Below are positions 24,101 to 39,100 of a stretch of 64,000 nt of DNA, piece after piece (positions within the stretch are counted from its first letter, which is position 1; the number at the start of each line of letters is the position of its first letter). This DNA comes from Monarcha castaneiventris obscurior (lineage: Eukaryota > Chordata > Aves > Passeriformes > Monarchidae), in NCBI GenBank assembly GCA_026261815.1, contig JAMPIT010000894.1, positions 55,976,147 through 56,040,146 of the forward strand. The letters are read 5' to 3'. The translations under genes were made by a program, and so were the position numbers. The notes below the pieces were generated by a model that searched no databases, had not been told where the DNA came from, and saw only the letters and a list, made by a program, of their open reading frames with translations.

Positions 24101-27100
24101 ACAGCTGACATATCTATTCCCTCTCTCATGGCTTTTCACTACTAGAGATTATTTCCATTCATGGAAAAGTTATCAGATTCTTTGCAGAGCAGTGAAGAAT
24201 TACTGAAAACCCCTCCTGTGCAAACCACAGAAAACACAGGTGGTTAGAAAAGCAAGGGTGCTTACAGAGTCTGCCCACTGCCCTGGCAGCTCATTCTCTC
24301 CAGCATAGGGCATCCAGGCTTGGTTCCTGTAGGCGGTGGGCGGAGTTGGGATAAAATAGCCTGTGAAGCCAGGTCGGTTTGCTGGAATGGCAAACACTGC
24401 TGGTACCGTATTTCCTGTCAAATGAAAAAAGAGTAGACATCATTAATAGCTGAGATTTTCAGTTATAAATCAGAAGATAATGCTTATGAAATATGGACTT
24501 GATGGTTATTTATTGGCGGGGGAGTTTCTGGGGCTTTGGTTTTCTTTTTTTTGTCCCATCATCTGACTAGAGCATCTTCATAATGCTGGGAAATACTGGA
24601 GAAGGCAAGATTTGCAGTTGTCCTCATAAACATGTACAGCCTTCAGGTAAAGAGTCCCTAGGACTTGATCCTTGTAACAAATGATCTTCATCAAAACTTT
24701 GACTCCTTAGAGAAAAGTCTTTTTTCCCCTTACATTTGCTTCCTTGTATTCAGTTTTTAGCTGTTATACCAAGGGTTTCAGTGTAATGCACCTTTCTTTT
24801 CACCATTTACCTAGTCTTTCTTAATATCTCGAGGCAAAAAACCTACAAAAATTAGTGACTGATATGTTTAACAAGCTGTACTCTCAACAATTCCATTATA
24901 GAACTTCAATGCTTCTGCGAAAAGTACCAAGGTTCCACCTGCTCAGTTCCTTTCCCAGGAACAGTCTATGACTGCCATAAATTATGCAGCTACAACTTAA
25001 ATAATTATTTGTTGATTACAAATCTGGTTTATCACGTCCTGATTAAAATGCAGGCATAGGAATACCCAGGAAGCCTCCTATTAAAATCCCACTATCACAT
25101 TCCAATTTGTGTGGAAGGAGCCAGCCATCCTGGCATAAGTTTCAGCCAAATCTCTGGGTATGGTCACATCTGCTTTCAGGGAGGGTTTATTGCTGTGGCC
25201 CACAGAGATGCAGAGAACAATGTGGTACAGAGATTACCCACAGGCTATAACTGGGCTGTCTGGAAGACCAGCATCCTAATGTGCATATATCCCTTGAGAT
25301 TTGCTATCATAACTCCAGGTATTTGCCAAGTTTAGAATAGAATACAAACTTTTTGCTCAGTTAAGTCTTCCTTCCTCTAGTGTCTATTTACATGCAAAGA
25401 CACACTCCAGCAGTGAATCACCATCACACTAAGGGCATGAAATCCTCATCCCTAAATCCTGGTTGGGACAGCTGCATATCATCTTTATTAGTTATTAGGT
25501 TTTAGTTTATTCAGTTATACATGGACATGTATTTTACTTCTCAGATTCACAGAATATAGTAAAAATAACATCACCTACATGAATGCAGAAGGGCAGTCAA
25601 CCCTTTAAAAACACAGCAAAGTACAACTCAAATATTTTGACTGAGGAATGGAAGCACAGTAACATTACACAGGTGGACAGATTCTCTGTACTAGAATCAA
25701 TGCAGAGAAAATAAAATTTCTCCCCCTTCCAACTGCACATCATCTGAATATTGCTGCTAATTGCTCTCAGTAGCTATGATACAACCATGGTGACAAAATC
25801 ACAAGACACGGGCCTTGAAATTCATACAGAGTATAATTGAATTAGCATCAATTACTGGCTGCTTCAAATATCCGTCCCCCAGAATGTCATTTACAGCCCT
25901 GGCACATTTTTGCTCCCCAACAATCCACAGGAGGGTTATGCTGCCTACTCTGTCAGATTCTGGGATGCTGCATGGGCACATGCACAGTGTTAGAAAGACT
26001 CCACCAGTGGCATCCATCCCTAAAGCAGTCTCCACAAGCCCAGATGTCTACAGTTTCTCAATGCCCTCTCATGCAGTCCCAGGCCAGAAGTGCTATGGAT
26101 GCAATCAGGGAATGAGAAGAGGAGAAAAATACAGTTTGTAGCACATTTTTCTCCAGAGCAGAAACACATCACCTCTATCCCAATATCCTCCAGCCCCATA
26201 GTTTGGAAGGAGGTGGGCTAAGAGAAGAGGTGTGGTCAATCCTTTGCCCTCCCAGGTCAAAAGCAGCACAAGGATTGCTATTTTAAATGAGTTAGCAAGG
26301 CTGGAAATGAGCATTCTTCAGATATGTACAGAGAAGAAGCTGCTGCTCCTGTACATAACACATGGCTGCCACACCAAAACACTCTTAATTTAACCACAGC
26401 AAAAAGAGCTACTATTCAAAATGAATATTCAATTGGCTGATGTAACACCTTATCCTAAATTATTACTGCAACATCCTTATCTTAGAGTTGATGTTAGACT
26501 GCAGGAGGGTGACCTTGGGCCTTAACATTCCAGATCAGCACCTGCAGCAATGTTTCTTCAGGTATTGAGGCAATAACACTTATTTTCATATCAGAATATT
26601 AGAAACCTTGCATTGCAATTGCACATTTCTCACAACTGTCCTTGGCTTTCCTTGCCTGTATTACAGCCTTTTGTAGCACCTGTCATATATGAAATTTCCT
26701 TCAGCTACTCCCAGAATTATTCTGGCAAACTCTACAATATACAGGAAGGTCACTTTGTCTCTTCTGAACTGCAGCCACTCTTCAGCAACACACAGCAATA
26801 AAATCTCCCTATCACTGGATCCAATAAAAAAATATATCCCACAGATCACATTACTGCACACGTAGAGAAGAGGTCTTGGTAGTGTGGCATATTTTATAGC
26901 CTGAAATGTTTTGAAACGGGAGGGTGAGCATCTGCTCTTTCCAGGTACTGCACCATTTCCAGAAATACGACAGTAAGTGAGAGTAGAATGGATCCTTCAA
27001 ACCTACTGTATTTAATTAATTGACAGCACATTTGCATAGCCACATTATCATTCTCATTAGATGATGTCAACGAGAATGCAGATAACTCTCTATTACTTCT

Positions 27101-30100
27101 GAGGAAGCTAAGAAAGAATTTTTTCTAGCAGATTAACAGAGCTATGTCTAACAAACCTACTAATTTCAAAGCTTTGAACTAACAAGGTAAAATTCTTTTT
27201 AATATTATAAGCTCTTTTCCATAACTCTTCAAAAAAACATATTTTGCCAATAAGATACTATTTCAAATATTTTTCCAGCTAAATGTTATCCAGATACCAT
27301 CAAAACAGTGTATCAGCTTGATCTCATCCTGAAATCAATTAATTTATAAATACAACTCATATCAAAAGGAACAGGAACTGACTAGGCCTTTAAAACTGTG
27401 AGTTTTAGACCAAAAACAAGTTCTGCACCTGGGTAGAAACTATATTCTCCAGAATAGGAGGAGTGAAGAGCTAACAGATTGCCTTTGACTGTGCAATAGC
27501 ACCACTGCCTTCTGTTGTAAAGGGAAGGGGCCACATACCTTCAATTTGCCCTCCTCAGGAGCCCACTGTTCTGACAAGACTAGGGCAAAAGTTTCTCCAG
27601 AGTCTTTAAGGGAGCCTTAAAAAAGTGTTCAACTCCTTGGATCAATATTCTTGACTGATAAAATATTGGAAGGATCCAGCTCATTTCTCCCCTCAGAACC
27701 CCATTACCTGTCTCTCCCGCTTCGCTTGGTTTGTACAAAGTGCAACACAAACAAGTCATGCAGCAGTCCCAATACTGCGACTTATTTTGCCACCAACACC
27801 CTCTATACCCTCCTTAAAAATTCTACTGCATTTTGTGGTACAGATGAACAGTTTTACTGGGTTTTATTAATTCAAAGTCCTGACTAGTGTGCCAGCAGAA
27901 TGGCATACTTGAAAATAGAACATCTGGAATATTACTGCTGGATCCTACCTTCAGGAAAGGCCATTTCCTAGTGCTTCTGCAGGATGAGTATTTTATGATG
28001 CATCTGATGCTGCATTTACAAAGAGACAGGCCATACTTTGGAGATCTCCTTCAGTTGCACCAGGAAAAACCCCACCAGTCTTTCTCCAAATAATCATCCT
28101 TATTTACCACATCCCATACATTCATTTATATCCAAAATAATTTATAAGGCTCTCAAAGCTCCAAGTTGAATCTGCATCATATTTTCACCTGAGTGAAAAG
28201 CTGATTGATCGAGTGGACCAACAGACATCGGAGCTCTCGAACCCGGTGCAAAAGGTGTCTGATCGTGATGCTGGGCCTGATCTGCTCCACTGGACTCAGG
28301 TATTCTCACTTTGCTGCCAATATCTGATGTAGACCTGTGCATTAAGAAAGAAAAAAACAGACATTTTTGTCATTCTGACCTACAGATGAGATTTTTAACC
28401 ACATACATGCCTATCAGCTACAGCAGGACAAGCCAGCTAGGAGCAAGCAGTCCAACTTTGCTCTGGCATGACAGAAGTCTGGAGAACAACTGGAGAACAG
28501 GAAGTCTGGAGAAGTTTGCCAACAAGCCCTTTAGCCTGGTTGCTATTGTACTAAAGCATGTTAGTACAATTGCATAGGGCCTTTGCTTGCTGCTTCCAAC
28601 AGTTGCCTGTGAAATACAACACAAAAACCAGAGCTTTGCCATAATTCAGCAGAGCTTTGCCATAATTCACCAACACAGTGTACAGACAGTCACTACAGTG
28701 TGTATGACATGGCCTCATACAGCAGGAATCTACTGTGGTAAATAACATACACTGCACTTGGGAAGTGCTAACAGCATTGGAAATGGTGCATCCCAGCTGC
28801 TTTAGAGTTAAAATATAATGGATGAACAAGAAAATGTCAACATTCAATATGCCTCTATCCTGAATATTTCAAGGCAGTTACCATATGCTAAGCAGCCACT
28901 TGGAAATGCTTCCCTTGGCCTGGCTGCTCCAGAGCTCTCCACAGGCCCGTGGTGCCTCAGATTGCACCGGGCAGCACCTAACCCAGCACTGAGGGGCTGA
29001 ATGGTCTCCCCCACCACAGAAGTGCAGAAATTCTTTGAAATGCGTTTTATTGAGTGCCTTCCTGCGAGGAGGAGGTGAAATGCACACCCTGAGTTAAGAC
29101 AGGCAGGCCTCTGCATGTGTTTGGCCTCAGCTTTGTAGGCATGAGATATCTGAGGGCTGGGCTGATGTCCCCAGACCAGGGTTTCCTAAGAAGCATCTTA
29201 CAATTCATCCCTCTCCTGTTGCAAGTCCTTACAATACAGGAAAGCAGGAGGATGATGGTGTGAATAACCTGCCTCAATCCAATACACCATTATACGAGCT
29301 GAGGCCAAGAATGCTTTAAAAGAAACAAGAGCCTGCAGTTCCTAATTTTATTGACACAGACTAGCTAACACAAAATTCATTGTTATTTCATTTTGTGTTA
29401 AAATGAAATAAAACCAACATGTTTCTAATTTCATGAATGTATCTTTTTAAGTACCGTGTAAGTGCCCCTTCAGGGTTTGCCCCAGTTCTTATTACAACAG
29501 TGGGTTTTAGAGACCATGCCTAAAATAAAATAACAGATAAATACCTCCTGAGAGAAGCAACAGCCACAGGACCCGTTCTGGGAGGGACAGGAGGGGGAGG
29601 AGAACCCATTACCATCTCAGGAAGCTGAGAAAATCTATAAGCCTGCAAAAGAGAAAAATAAGTATTTTCTGAAACACCAGTAGATCTCAGCCAAATTGAA
29701 AAACAAAAGAAAATCAGAAATTAAATACCTGCTCCATGCCAGTCGACAGGAAACTAACTTTCTGTGGCATCAATAGTAATTGCATTTATTTGAGAATTTA
29801 CAGTGCTTTGGGTATTTTAGAATGTGGGAGAAAATCTGAACAAATGAGCTCAGAGACAAGATGAAGTCTAATTAAAATAAATTGTATTAAACACTGTCTC
29901 TGTGACATTTGTAACCTGCTGGCAAAGCAGATCTGTTGTGATTATGTGAGACTCAACAGCTGCTTTGGATCCTGGGAAAAAGACCTGAGTATTTTTACTT
30001 TCTCCAGAAAAATAAGTATTTTAAAGATTCAGAAAGCATGCTCAGAGCAGTATGCACTGCAGTGAAGCTGCCTGTGAGCAATCCATATTTCAACCTCTTC

Positions 30101-33100
30101 CTGTCAGCCTTCAAGAGATGAAAAGAAAATTTTTCACTAAACCCCCAAGTTCTGTAACTTTCCAACACAGCAACAAAGGCCTCAAACAGTTCTGAAAAGG
30201 CAGCCTGAATCCAGAGGAACACCAGGCCCGAGCCATGAAGTCACAAAATTAAGCAACTTGGCTGCAGTAATTCTGAATTTCATCACCAAGACATGTGAAG
30301 GAGGAGTAATTATGTGCAGGAAACCCATGGCACCCAAGAATTGACATGCAGGAGAAAATTTTCCTTCTAAGCCCTTTCCAATGCTATAGATTAGAGGCCA
30401 TAATTTTTCCAAATATACTTAGAGATAGAGGAATGATATCTCACTAGATGCTTCACTGACACTTTTCTTTGACACATCATGGGTGAGGGTTTTGTTTTCC
30501 TATTGGTCTTTGGTTTATTGTTTGGTTGTGATTTTTTTTCAGTTGTGGTTTTCATGACGATGCTTCAGAGCAATGCACAGGATTTAAGATAAAATCAGAG
30601 CTATAAAAAATAACAAACTTTGGGAAGGCTCACCACTATCAAGACTCTGGCATTTTGACAAAAAAATGGAGTCCAATGGTGGGACTTGGGCCCTCTAAGC
30701 AAGAAGTATCTGGTTTAGCCAGAAAAGCTCCTCTACAAAGAGGAGAGAAAGTTAAAAACACATTAACTTTGGATGAGTCACTCTCTATCTCCCACCCAGA
30801 GAAAGAGCCTTCAGGATTTACATGATTATTTCAGACTTACCACCTACATTTAGGTTTGAATTTGGCAATATAAATCCCACACTATGTATTAGAAAACACT
30901 GTCTTTCAGTAATCATCTTTTAAAATTACACATTTAGCCCATATTCAAAATACCTTCATTCTCAAATACCTGCAAAACTACGTTAACAAAGAGGAAAGGT
31001 AATTTATCAAACTGACTTTTGATGTGTCTCCAAGGGAGAGCAACACAGACCAAGCATCTTTCTCTGCCCTCTCACTGCCACCCCTTTTAAAGCAGGTTAG
31101 AAACCCTCAGAGGCATGTCTCTGAAAATAATTTTTTCTTTCATGCCACCTACAACGTCTCCTAATATTTACTTTCACCATGCTACCACGATATTTAAAGA
31201 TTTTCTACATTTAAGTGGGGAAAAAAAATCTAAAAAAACAGTGCTACATTTTTTAGCCAGGGGTTGGAAATACTGATTTTTAATGAAAGAACTGCAAGTA
31301 AAAACACAAATGTTATTCGCATCAAAGAAATCCTCAATTATATTTCTCCTAATAGTGCTGGATGGGAAATGGTCTGCAATGCCTCTTCTGCATCTCAAAC
31401 ACTGGCAGTGCTCTCACAGGCTGCCTGAACACTCCCTTCTGGCTCCACAAGCCTTTCATCCCACATCTTGCTCTCAGCATGCATTTGTGCCAAGTATGAA
31501 ATCCTTTTTACTCCCCCTATTTTAAAGGAACAGCACATGAGATAATGTTTCGGAGTGGAAAGTGACTCCAGACACTGTTTAGCAGGGTAGGCAGAGACTC
31601 AGAGGTAGATCTGGGTTTTCTCTTCTGTGTTGTGCTTTGGAATATGGACATCAAAGGAGGTATTTTAAGGGATCACAGTGTACAAATATGCTGTGACTTG
31701 CACTGGAAATTTTGAGGAAAAACATAAAATATAAAATCTAAGCCTTTATTTTGCTGCTTACACAGGAGATGAACAATTTTGAGTGAGTGGCAATATTTTG
31801 CTAATGGCTGGGCAGAGAGAATCCTGTTAAAGTGAGAAATCCTGTAAAAAGCTCTGCTACACCACACTGAGGAACAGTCTGTCCAGAGGGGACAGGAGTC
31901 AGTCCTCATTGTCCTGAGCTGCCACACACACCAACATGGTTATGGGAGGGAAATCCAGTGAAATTTCTAGACTTTCTCCAATGGGGTGGGGCATCAGTGT
32001 TTTCCTCCATGCCACATATAAATGGGAAAAAAGCATTCCGAAGCTGAATGATACCAAAGTTTTACTACAGAGGCATGTTACAGATTTTTATGAGCCCTTA
32101 GGCTCTTGGCTAACTGGCATGATTGCACTATTAAAGTTACTTCACCATTGTGAATCCAGTCAGGGAAGAAGAAAACAAACAAAAAAACAACCCAGCTGAT
32201 TTCACAGATTTGCCTAATTTTACTCTTCAAAAGGTATTTATCCTTTTAGGAGGATCTCTTGGGTTTTAGCAAAAGAAAAAAGAAGCGAACCAAACAAAAT
32301 CAATCTAAAAAAAATCCAGAAAGAATAAAAGCCAAAAAAAAACTGAAGAAGAAAAACATTCTGCATAGGTTCCAAACTCTATTTTTTGAAAAATGAGGAC
32401 TTGTATAATACAAAGGATATAAATCACTGGCAGAAGTAATCACACTTGAGATCCAGGACAGACTGCAGAGGTACCAGACCAGAGACCCCATGCCACCCCT
32501 TCAGGAAGAAATACCAGTGAAGGAGTCTGTTGTGGCTAGAACACTGACAATTTAACAGGCAAACCAGTGAAAAATTTTTAAATGTAGCTAGAGCAGTTTA
32601 GCAGAGAAACTTCATCCATTGGACCCCAGACAATAAATCCTTGCTGGGGTTTAAGATTTTTCCTTTTGTTTCTTTCTCTCAGGGAATTTGTCCTCTCCAG
32701 CTCTCTTGCAGCTCTTCTAAGTACTAGAAGGTGCATTAAGGTCTCTCTGGAGCCATCTCTTCTCCAGGCTGAACAATCCCACCTCTCTCAGCCTGTGTCC
32801 ATAGGCCAGCACACAATAACTATAGGCTAAAGCAGAAACTTTGCAGTTAGTTTTAAGGCTACATTTCCCTAGTTGCAATATTTAATATTTTTACCACCTC
32901 CTACTTACAGATTGGTCTTGGGTAAAAATATTCTGTTGCCTTCTAATTACAGAAACATCCATCTCCTTACATCTCACCATAGGAATTAAATGGCTAGTGT
33001 CTTTGTTTACTGATTGAATGATTTAACTTATTTGATTATTGAATTGCAATCCAGGAATAATGCAAATTTATTGATTCGGATTTGCCTTTATAGCCATCCT

Positions 33101-36100
33101 GCTTTATACTATGCAGCTGTTGTTGCAAGTGGCTGAATCTTGGTAAAATACTCCCACTTTACCTCTGTTAAATGAAGGGGAGCTCTGAGGACGTGGATAC
33201 TTTACCAGTCACTCAGGCTGTAAATGCTGGTCACCAGTGCCTGTTTATGGTGCTGGGTCTCACCTTGGGACCCGGAGCTCTGTTACTGTCACTACTCTTT
33301 CCAGAGCACTGAAGAGGAGACATGGAAACTGGTCTAGCCTTGTAATGGAGAGGGTTTTCTTCCCTGGTCTCAGCTCTCTGCTTGACTCAGCTGAGCAAAT
33401 TTCCAAAGCTGTAACATGATCAGCCAAGGCACAGAGCTGGCGGTCGGGCTGGTGTCACACGTTCGACTCTCTAACTCCATCCTCCAGTCACAGCACACCA
33501 GCTGGATGCCAAGGACTCAGCCAAATGTTACTCATCATGTTTCTGGAGGCTCCAGAATGACAGGGAGAGTTTGCCTTTCCTGGCTTTTCTCTGCCAGGAG
33601 AAGGCATGAGCCCCATGTGGAGGAATCCTGTTTTCAGGTCACCCAACAGGCAGGTTGGCCAACAGGCATTCCCTCACAAGAGCTACAGATAATTTTGGCA
33701 TTAATGTCAGCATGTACAAGAAAACCCAACCAAACAAATAAAAAACACACAGAAGGCCTCAAAAGGGAGAAAAAAATGGAAAAGGAAAAAGAAGATGCTA
33801 CACACTCTGGAGAGATACACAAATGTTTGGTGGTGGGACTAGCTGAGAAGTTGACTACAAAAAATTAAAGATCCACAATTTGGAGGACTCCTGAAGAAAC
33901 ACAGACCTGAAGAGTGGTTCTGGACCCCTCTGCACTTGTTCCAGATAAGCAGGCAAAATGCTCTTGAATTTTCAAAGATGAAATTTTCATTTTCAAAATG
34001 CTCAGTATTTTGAATTGTAACAACATTGTTGATGTTGACTTTTAATTGCCATTAAGAATTGAATTTTAAGAAAGGGCAAAAATAATAAATTCTTTGTTTA
34101 CAGAGGTAACAAACATCCCAGTGCACAGGTACCTCTTATCCCCAAAAACTGGGGATATTTTCAATTCCAGCCCTCCATCCCTATGAGAACAAACCAGAAA
34201 CAGGTGTGGTTAAAGCACAGTGCATATTCATTAAACTGATATGCAGAAAATCATTAATTACCAGCTCTTATCTAAAGCCCAGCAGTCTGTGCCTATCCTA
34301 ATCTGTGGCAATCAGCTATCTTCAGGGAACTTAACACTGTCTTCAGAATGCCAGAAGATAAGCAAATGCTTGAAGGTCCCAAGTATGCAGATGATTTAGG
34401 AGAGTAATAAGTCTTAGAAAGAAAACAGTGAATCATTGACCAAAAAAAATTATGGCTATTACATTTTCTATAAACCTCTCACCATACAATATTTTTAATT
34501 TCATTTTAGAAAGATTCTTTTAGGTGTCGAGGTAATTTGACTCCCCATTAGCTGTCTCTTAAGCTTTTAATCGAATTCTAACCATAAAATATGATTATAT
34601 GCTGTATGAATTTCATCAGACCAATTTCAAAGTGCCAGAAATAACCTTTAGCATGATTTAAATAGCACCAACCTGAACCTTTGCAGGCAGTGCCACTGGC
34701 TTTCAAATATATTCAGAATAGTTCAGAAGCAGCATCCCTTAATGTAATTTTTATTATCATGGAAGGAAGTCATGGTGATGGTTATTTTGAACTGAGGACA
34801 TTTTTCTGCATTATCCTCTTATTCTAGCCAGAGTAAGGGACTCAATTTGAAATATGTTCTTTAAAAAAATAATAATTTCTGACCAAAAAAAAGCCTTAAA
34901 ATGAATAACTTTTCACGCTGGTATTGTTAGACGGGCTATTTCTTATCTGAAAGCAATCACCTCTGGTTGAGATTAATGTCTGACAGATAAGAAAATACTT
35001 TGTTGAGTTTCACATTAACATACGTGGGAATTCAGGAGCAGTTTCACACATGAGGGTTTGCACAGTGCTAGTGTGTCTACTGTCTAGACAGCTACAAAAT
35101 TCCATTAACAATTTCCACCCATGGATTTAAGTTCCTAATTCATGTGTTACTTCTGTGAGGTAAGGAGGTGTTAGCTAATGCTTGAGGCTAGAAAATGAAG
35201 GATAAAGTGAGTTATAAGGCCAACTAAGAGACCCACAGAATTAAATCTTCTCTAGAGTCCCAAGCCAATAGTTGTAAGTGCAAGATTGCCAACAACAGCC
35301 CACATTTCAAGTTGCTCTTCGGTGGTGAACCCCTCCAGTGATGCAGAAGTGTTGATGTTCCCTACCCAGATACCACCATAGTTATTCCAGAAAACCACAT
35401 TGCTTCCTAATGTGCATTCTCTGAATAGAAGGAGATGTGCAAACTGTTTTGGATCTGTTGAACAGCAACACAATCTGTTGAACAACACAATTCTTAGTGC
35501 AATTTAGACAAGACAACCTTGCTACTCAAACAGATATTGAGTCTTTCGTGGTGCACGTGTGTGGCTCACCCATCCTCCCAACTGCAAGAGTCTAGGTTGG
35601 TGTCTAGGCAAGCACATATGTGTATATATCTATATATACCACCCTACACATACTTATCTACTGCAAGCATCTGGTTTTCAGCAAGTAAATGGGACTACTT
35701 TAAAAAACATACGGCTCAGAGTAGAATCAAACTTCTGACATTACAGAGTGTTCAAGAGAAGCTCCACTTACAGGCCTTGGCAGGCTGTACTGGTACACTT
35801 CTGGCCTGTAGGTGGGCACCCACTGCACCCCCGCCCGGGGCCGGGTCATGGTGCCCGGGGCGCTGGTCACCACCTCGGAGTAGGGCAGGTGTGGGGCCGA
35901 GCCGTAGGCGTCCTGCCGGGGCTGGCCCCCGTGGCCGGCCGAGGCCAGGCTGAAGGCCTCCTCCAGCAGCATGTGCATCTGCTGCCGGACTTCATCGATG
36001 GACGGCTGCGAGCTCAGCGTCGACGTCTCCGAGTGGCCCTTGGCCTGCCGGGACCTGCTGTAATTCCGGGGCTCGTTGACACGGTCGACATTCGTTTCTT

Positions 36101-39100
36101 CTATAATTTCAGGCTCGGTCTGGTGGGAGCAGTAAAAGTATATGTGAAAAGCTGGACAAGACAGCATTTGTGCTGCTTCAGCATTCTCAAGCACAGATGT
36201 GTTTGAGATGTCGCTCATACAAACCAGGAATTGTGACAATGTAGACGCACGACAAATATTGGGAAGAAATTATACGATGCAGGGGAGTATAACAGCCTTT
36301 TATATTCTACATTGTTTGCTGGGAAAAGTAGCAGGAACATTCTGTAGCAGATTAAACTGTCAATGACTCACTTAAAAACAATTAGAATTAATGTCTGAAT
36401 TCTTGTCTTAGTTGTGGTATCAATGGGAGTGCAACTGTGCCAGGAAGAGTATGGTTCCCTAAATAGTGCCATGACTATGAAGGACCCCTTACAAGGGACA
36501 GCTTATTACAGCTAGAGAGACTGAAATTCCTTTGTTCATGCTCTCACATTAAGATTTCTGAAGAGCTAAAGTTTAGGAGTTTTTCAGAACTTCCTAACAA
36601 TGACACCACAAATTCAGTCCTGCCCCTGGCAGAGAACACCCTGGCCCAGCTCAGGGATCCTACCCAGCCCCAGAGTTACAGAGGTATTTATGCAAAGTTA
36701 ACGTGGGAACAGGGAATGAGGCACATACTCCAGCGAGCAGATAGTGCTTGGGCAGCTTCACTTGGTGGGTTACTCCCAGGGTGATTCCTTCTGTACAGAA
36801 AAGTACAAACAAATCACCTCCCCAGTTTTTTTTAGCTGTAACTTCATGACAGAAAACAATCACCACATTGCAAGGAGCTGGCAGTGAAATACCACACTTC
36901 ACCTGTATTTTGTAAGATCAGTTTTACAGCCCAGAGTTTTAAAAGCGTATGCTTTAAACCAGCAACTGATTCCTTATAATTCTTTAAACATCTGTAAAAT
37001 GCATTGACTGTGCCAGGATAACTGGGATGAGCAATAGGATATGTGCCTCCTTCTATATATAGCATGTGGTTAGAACTGTGCTGGTGTTTAAAATAGCCAT
37101 AAATAAAAGAATACAACAGGATGTTCTTGTTAAAAATTCCAGCACTATCCTGATCATTTGAGTGTTCTGTAGCTCCTAGTGAGGCATATTTTTTCCCCTG
37201 TAATAGTGCTTTTCTACACCTGAATAGATAAGCGACTCTGCCTCCAAGCTTTTGCAAGCTATAGGACAATTATAATACATATTTCTTCCTTTCCAGAGGG
37301 AAATATCAAACTGGTTTTCTTCTTCTCTTATCAGCCACTCAGAAAAAAGTTACATTGCTAGTGAAAACTGATAATAAATCTAAGTAAAATACTAATTTGC
37401 TTTCTCTGCTTTAAGCAGAGCTGTATTTTGTATTTAATGAAAATACAGCAGGAAAAAAAAGAGAAAAGATAAAAATTAAACATTTGCACATTAGAATTTA
37501 ACCATAATTTATACAATTATGGTTATACAGTATATTATCTAAATTCAAAACCACGAACTCAAATTCCAACTTCCCAAATGATACACACATCAGATTGGGG
37601 GAGGGAGAATGCAACTGCAGCAAATTATCTTAAATGGAAAAGCCGTAGGAAATCTTCAACTAAATACTTTCCCTTAATTCTCTTCATGCATTTTGATTCC
37701 ATTGTTTGTGTTGCTACCATAAATAAAAATCAGGCACGTTTTAGAAGCCTGACTATAAAATGCAGTGGTTGTTCGTGTAAATGCAGCCAAAGAGCCTCTG
37801 AAATCATAAAGTCCTGACTGGATGATTAATAACCATGGTTCTATTTGCTCATGCCTGTAAAAATGTGAGTGGAATCCCACACAGACCTATTAGTACCCAA
37901 CACTGAAATAAATCAGGTTTTCTACTACAACTCACTAGTGAAGCCATTAGACCTCTACAGAATGTTTAAAATATATCATATGGATACAAAATATGTATTA
38001 GCAGCCAACATTAAGGCAGCTTTGATTTATCAATATAAAAGCTGACATGAAGATTTTGGAGGAGAGTAATAATAATTTCTTTTTCTCATATTTTAAAATT
38101 TATTTCAGTTCATGCTATCACTTTCTGAGGTATGCCATTTGCTATCCTATCAACGGAAACACACAGCTATCATGAATAGAGGCCACTATACATTAATGCA
38201 ACCATTAAAAAAATCATACACAGTTACTGTACAATAGAAGGAACTAGAGGTACATGAACAAGGCAAACAAAACCCTGCAGTGAGAGACAGACTTTATACA
38301 CCTCTTGAATAATTCTGCTGCTGCAACTTTACCAGTAAAACCCTTTATGTGAACATTAATCTATAAGAGTTTGGATGCATTGCATTAATTTAGCTATATC
38401 AACAAAATTATGCCAGTGAATTCTTTTGTATACTGATCTCTTAGACATGTATAACAAAGCCATTTTCTTCCTTTTATACAAAAAACAGCCTAAATATTTT
38501 CTGCTCTGGTATAAAGCTCATTAGAGCAGTCTAGAGGTTCTAGAGTCTTTCATTATGGCATTTACTCTACACAGTTGTTCACGAACTTGCTGAAAATAAT
38601 AAACATGTTAATAAAGTCTCCTTAATCTAATTCCTAGGTGAAGGTGATGACAATAAACCCTGTTGGGAATCTTTAAATGGAAAGCTAGGTACTGTTCAAT
38701 AATAATTCATTTATAAAAGACACTATAAAGGAAAATAATATACTGAGAACAAACAGTAGAATGTACACTCCAAAATAACACTAAAAGCTACATATTCCAT
38801 ATGGACAAATATCTTTATCTGCATATCCTTACCAGTTTTTAGGTCTGAGTAACAGAACCATGATTCAGAGAAATATCGCAAAAATTAATTAAGAAAACTA
38901 AGTGGTTTTGGAAAAGTATGAATGAAATTTAGAAATTAGAATCTTTGTTGAAGGGAAACCTTATGGTTGGGCACATGAGTGAGGAATTCTTAAGGAGTTT
39001 TCTTAAAGAATCTGGGAGATCTCAATCTCTTTTCTTTAAAAATAAAAACATTATTATTGTTGGGAAGAAAAACATCAACTCATAACCTGTGTGTATTGGT

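Noticed and set aside
28226..28245. B-box-like GGGTTCGAGAG on the minus strand
   Set aside because: It lies inside a KIAA1549L coding exon (PGSRAP) and has no tRNA fold.
33421..33480. tRNA-like B box (GTTCGACTCT) with a weak A-box-like TGGCGGTCGGGC
   Set aside because: No cloverleaf with a paired acceptor stem could be drawn and the A box is poor.
33416..33868. 150-codon plus-strand open frame
   Set aside because: Lys/Glu low-complexity end, no splice sites, no known product, antisense within an intron.
35748..36206. 152-codon plus-strand open frame opposite a KIAA1549L exon
   Set aside because: It is the antisense shadow of the conserved exon 35772-36119.
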